Assembly: GCF_009674495.1 (NCBI RefSeq)
Contig: NZ_WKJN01000026.1
Span: forward strand, 29,023-93,022
DNA length: 64,000 nucleotides
Direction: 5' to 3'
Source of the DNA: Duganella alba
Lineage (GTDB): Bacteria; Pseudomonadota; Gammaproteobacteria; Burkholderiales; Burkholderiaceae_D
Part shown: one piece after another, positions 61,642 to 64,000 of the stretch
How the letters are laid out: each line of letters begins with the position of its first letter
Position numbering within the stretch: the first letter of the stretch is position 1
The notes under the pieces: model-generated
Database searches by the model: none
Seen by the model: only the letters and a program-made list of their open reading frames with translations
What the model was told of the DNA's origin: nothing
Program-made: the position numbers and the translations under genes

Positions 61642-63528
61642 CTATCTGATTGTCACCGGCATGCCCGATTCCGGCAGCTGCAGGATGAACTGGCTGCGCA
61701 GGTCGCGCACCATCTTCCTGATGTCGGCCTGCATCGCCACGTAGTCTTCCGGCGTGCAGACCTTGGTGCCGGCCTTGCCGCTCTTGAAGCTGCGGCCGAT
61801 CAGCAGCTTGCCGTCCACCTGCCTGAACTCGGCGCGGTACTGGAAGTACGGACTGGCGATATGCACGTCCGGCGGCACCGCCAGCAGCGCGGCGCGCTGC
61901 GGAAATTCATAGACCGCCTCTTCCTCGTAATCGTTTTCCGGACAGACGAAAGGCTGCGTGCGCGTCGTCTCGTTGGTCAGGCCGAACACCTGCTGCGCCA
62001 GGCCGACATACAGGCTCGACGAACTCGGCACGCCGACCGTGCCCGGCAGGTAGACCCAGTTCTCGCCCTGCCCGCGCAGGCGGTAGCTGTAGCCGTGGCC
62101 GGCCGCCTTGTCGTCCAGGTCGCCCAGCAGCACGTCGCCGCTGCCCTTGACGCCGGAACCTTTCAGCAGCGACTCGACAAAGCGCTGCTGGTCTTCCTTG
62201 CGCCAGTTGCGATGCTCGTAGCGCACCTCCTCTTCCCACCAGCCGAGCTGGTCGCGCGTGAAATCGAACCTGGCCGAACCGTCCTCGGCAATCTGAACGG
62301 TGTAGCGGTTTTTGATCTTGCCCAGCTGCGTCACCGGCGTGTGGCCCAGCTTGCCGCTGCGGGTCAGGATCACCGTCTTGTCCAGATCCCACACCGGCAG
62401 GTAGCCGGCGCTGATGTTCTCCGCCGTCGAGTCCAGGTACAAATCCAGGCTCGGGATGTAGTTGATGGCGTGATTGAACTGGCCCAGGCTGGCGACCGGC
62501 GCCAACCGGTACGAGTTGCCGGCGTTGATCAGCACCGGCGTGCTGTCGATGCCGACCGCGCGCAGCAGCGCCTCCATCAGCGTCGCATGGTCCTTGCAGT
62601 CGCCGTAGCGGTTGTCGAGCACCGCTTCGGCGTTGTGCGGCTCCAGGCCGCCGTTGCCGATGTAGACGGCGACGTAGCGGATGTTCTTGCGCACCCAGTT
62701 GTCGATGGCCAGCGCCTGTGCGCGCGGATCGCTCAGGCCCTGCGTCAGCTCGCGCGCCTTGGCGGTGATGCGCGCGGTCGGCGTGGCGGCGACAGCGGCG
62801 GCGCGGTCGTAGGCCAGGCCGACTTCGGCGAAGTTGTTGAAGGTCGAGACGAACAGGTGGCGGCCGTAATCGGCGTAGGCGACGGTGTCGTACTCGATGC
62901 GCGGATTATCGGCCTGCTGATAATCCCAGCGGTAGACGGTGCGGCCGTCATGCTGCCGCGGCGCGCTGGCCTTGAAGCCGGGATCGTCGGCGCGCAGCGG
63001 CATGTCGGATGGCAGATCGTAGATCAGCGTCAGCTGCGTGGTCGGGCGGAACAGCGGATAAGTGGCGTCGGTGAACTGGCCGGGGAACATGGCGGTGCGG
63101 CGCACGTGGCGGATCTTCGAATACAGCTTGTCGCCCACCGCGACGTCGGGATAGATCACCGACTTGATCTGCATGTCCTGGAACATCGGCGCGCCGCTGT
63201 AGGCCGGTTCCTGCTGCAGCTTGATCTGGTCCGGCTGCACCTGGATGCGGCGGCCGTCCGGTTTTTCGGTATAGGCGTCGATGACGTCGATGTCTTCGAG
63301 CGTGCGGTTGAAGTGGAACTGGCGCTGCGCCTGGGCGCCCACGGCGCGCTGTTCGTTCAGCTGCACCAGGACTTCATGGTCGAGGACAAAGCTGCCGTCG
63401 CGCTGGACGACGAAGGCCTGCACTTCCTTCAGCGTGGTCGCCGACGAGTCGGTGCCGTCATCGGCGGCAAAGACTGGCGTGGACAGCAGCATGGCAGCGC
63501 ACCACGCGGCGAGCAATTTCATTTTCAT
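61642..63528 (-). CDS. DUF3857 - transglutaminase-like exported protein
   Basis: A 628-residue protein. The ATG at 63528 gives the signal peptide MKMKLLAAWCAAMLLSTPVFA; a more upstream ATG at 63555 adds nine hydrophobic residues. The DUF3857 domain covers about 35-260 (FVVQRDGSFVLDHEVLVQ). The transglutaminase-like domain has the triad Cys311 in NRYGDCKDHA, His353 in FNHAINYI and Asp366 in LYLDSTA. The C-terminus is DUF3858-like. Such proteins are periplasmic and may crosslink or cleave peptides; the target is unknown. Confidence 0.9.
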   Translation of the reverse strand: MKMKLLAAWCAAMLLSTPVFAADDGTDSSATTLKEVQAFVVQRDGSFVLDHEVLVQLNEQRAVGAQAQRQFHFNRTLEDIDVIDAYTEKPDGRRIQVQPDQIKLQQEPAYSGAPMFQDMQIKSVIYPDVAVGDKLYSKIRHVRRTAMFPGQFTDATYPLFRPTTQLTLIYDLPSDMPLRADDPGFKASAPRQHDGRTVYRWDYQQADNPRIEYDTVAYADYGRHLFVSTFNNFAEVGLAYDRAAAVAATPTARITAKARELTQGLSDPRAQALAIDNWVRKNIRYVAVYIGNGGLEPHNAEAVLDNRYGDCKDHATLMEALLRAVGIDSTPVLINAGNSYRLAPVASLGQFNHAINYIPSLDLYLDSTAENISAGYLPVWDLDKTVILTRSGKLGHTPVTQLGKIKNRYTVQIAEDGSARFDFTRDQLGWWEEEVRYEHRNWRKEDQQRFVESLLKGSGVKGSGDVLLGDLDDKAAGHGYSYRLRGQGENWVYLPGTVGVPSSSSLYVGLAQQVFGLTNETTRTQPFVCPENDYEEEAVYEFPQRAALLAVPPDVHIASPYFQYRAEFRQVDGKLLIGRSFKSGKAGTKVCTPEDYVAMQADIRKMVRDLRSQFILQLPESGMPVTIR

Positions 63529-63607
63529 GGCAAACACAGGAAGAGGCAGGAACATGCATTCTTGGCAGCCTTTGCATTTTAGTCAAGTTACCGCCAGGTA
63601 AGCTTGG

Positions 63608-64000
63608 CTAGAACCGCTGTGGACAGCTCGACATGGTGGGCTGGCCGAAGCTGTCGCGTCCGCCCTTGGCGGCGCTGTTCCCCGACATGCTGGCCTTGTC
63701 GGGATAGAACAGGCAGTACTCGCCGAAGGCCGTGATGACCTTGTAGATGCGCTTGGGATCGTTGGGAGCGCTGAACAGCTCGATGCGCGCGGCCTCGAAC
63801 CATTTGGGGCCGACCGCCTCATGCGCCGCCGCGATGCCCCTCGACAGGCGCGCGCCGGTCGAATCGGCCGGCGGCGCCGAGGTCAGGGCCTGGCGGTGCT
63901 CGGCGCGCAGCTGGCGGTCGATGGCGCCGACGGCTCTCAATGCCTGCTGCACCACGTCGGCCGGCGGCGCTGGCGCGGCGGTCGCTGGCTCGACAGCGGC
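63608..64000 (-). CDS. Protein of unknown function (N-terminus outside window)
   Basis: The last 130 residues of a larger protein are visible; the frame stays open to the right edge. An Ala/Pro-rich linker (EPATAAPAPPADVVQQAL) precedes a small alpha/beta region (WFEAARIELFSAPNDPKRIYK, core FSAPNDPKRIYK) and the tail FGQPTMSSCPQRF. A GTG at 63955 could be misread as a start. I do not recognise the family. Confidence 0.6.
   Translation of the reverse strand, partial: AAVEPATAAPAPPADVVQQALRAVGAIDRQLRAEHRQALTSAPPADSTGARLSRGIAAAHEAVGPKWFEAARIELFSAPNDPKRIYKVITAFGEYCLFYPDKASMSGNSAAKGGRDSFGQPTMSSCPQRF

Noticed and set aside
1..64000. CRISPR arrays, insertion sequences or integrase genes
   Set aside because: No regularly spaced direct repeats and no transposase or integrase motifs were seen on either strand.

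Overview
The window is high-GC DNA with dense, mostly Gram-negative-type genes: many signal peptides, two lipoproteins, a TonB-dependent receptor and an MCP. Gene content (GH13/S9 pairs, DUF2807, DUF3857, DUF2167, the receptor/tryptophan-halogenase/SapC/cupin cluster) and an abundant GGGTC-N-GACCC palindromic repeat suggest a betaproteobacterium of the Oxalobacteraceae (Massilia/Duganella/Janthinobacterium type). This placement is inferred from content; no marker gene in the window proves it.

Layout. 1-1.7 kb: MarR regulator with a FUSC-type efflux protein (cut by the left edge). 1.8-8.3 kb: an S9 family protein that has lost its catalytic residues, then secreted M16 and M28 metallopeptidases. 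8.4-10.1 kb: DUF2167 protein with an M50 site-2 protease. 10.1-14.4 kb: Fpg/Nei-type DNA glycosylase, GntP permease, OafA-type acyltransferase with SGNH domain. 14.5-17.1 kb: a TIGR04552-like protein with RelA/SpoT-like motifs and two small exported proteins. 17.3-22.0 kb: an M1 aminopeptidase plus S9 peptidase operon. 22.1-25.9 kb: TetR with its SDR target, a hemerythrin-like protein, an MFS carrier. 26-31.1 kb: S9 peptidase plus GH13 amylase operon and a secreted M20 peptidase. 31.2-34.7 kb: tRNA-Phe(GAA) followed by a less GC-rich FkbM methyltransferase, a GH25 lysozyme remnant, a solute-binding protein, a coiled-coil protein and a stop-interrupted ORF. 34.8-36.8 kb: fourth S9 protein.

36.8-46.6 kb is a regulated nutrient locus: a LacI repressor and NodB-type deacetylase diverge from a TonB-dependent receptor followed by halogenase - SapC - cupin_8/JmjC - halogenase. 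Two LacI-type operators lie between the divergent promoters. 46.7-50.2 kb: LysR/SDR divergent pair, CuZn superoxide dismutase with a MOSC-alkyltransferase-like fusion, PsiF. 50.3-59.7 kb: signalling genes (CheW-domain protein with an internal duplication, PAS-GGDEF-EAL protein, MCP) with two DUF2807 proteins and an MFS symporter. 59.8-64 kb: MazG-like pyrophosphohydrolase, an exported HExxH protein overlapping a small partner, a DUF3857-transglutaminase protein and a gene cut by the right edge.

The main themes are extracytoplasmic protein and peptide degradation (about ten peptidase-family genes), one complete LacI-controlled outer-membrane uptake locus with two flavin-dependent halogenases, and a four-copy palindromic repeat found only between convergent genes. 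The best candidates for new biology are the halogenase/SapC/cupin locus, the RelA/SpoT-like protein at 14.5 kb and the S9 pseudoenzyme at 1.8 kb.
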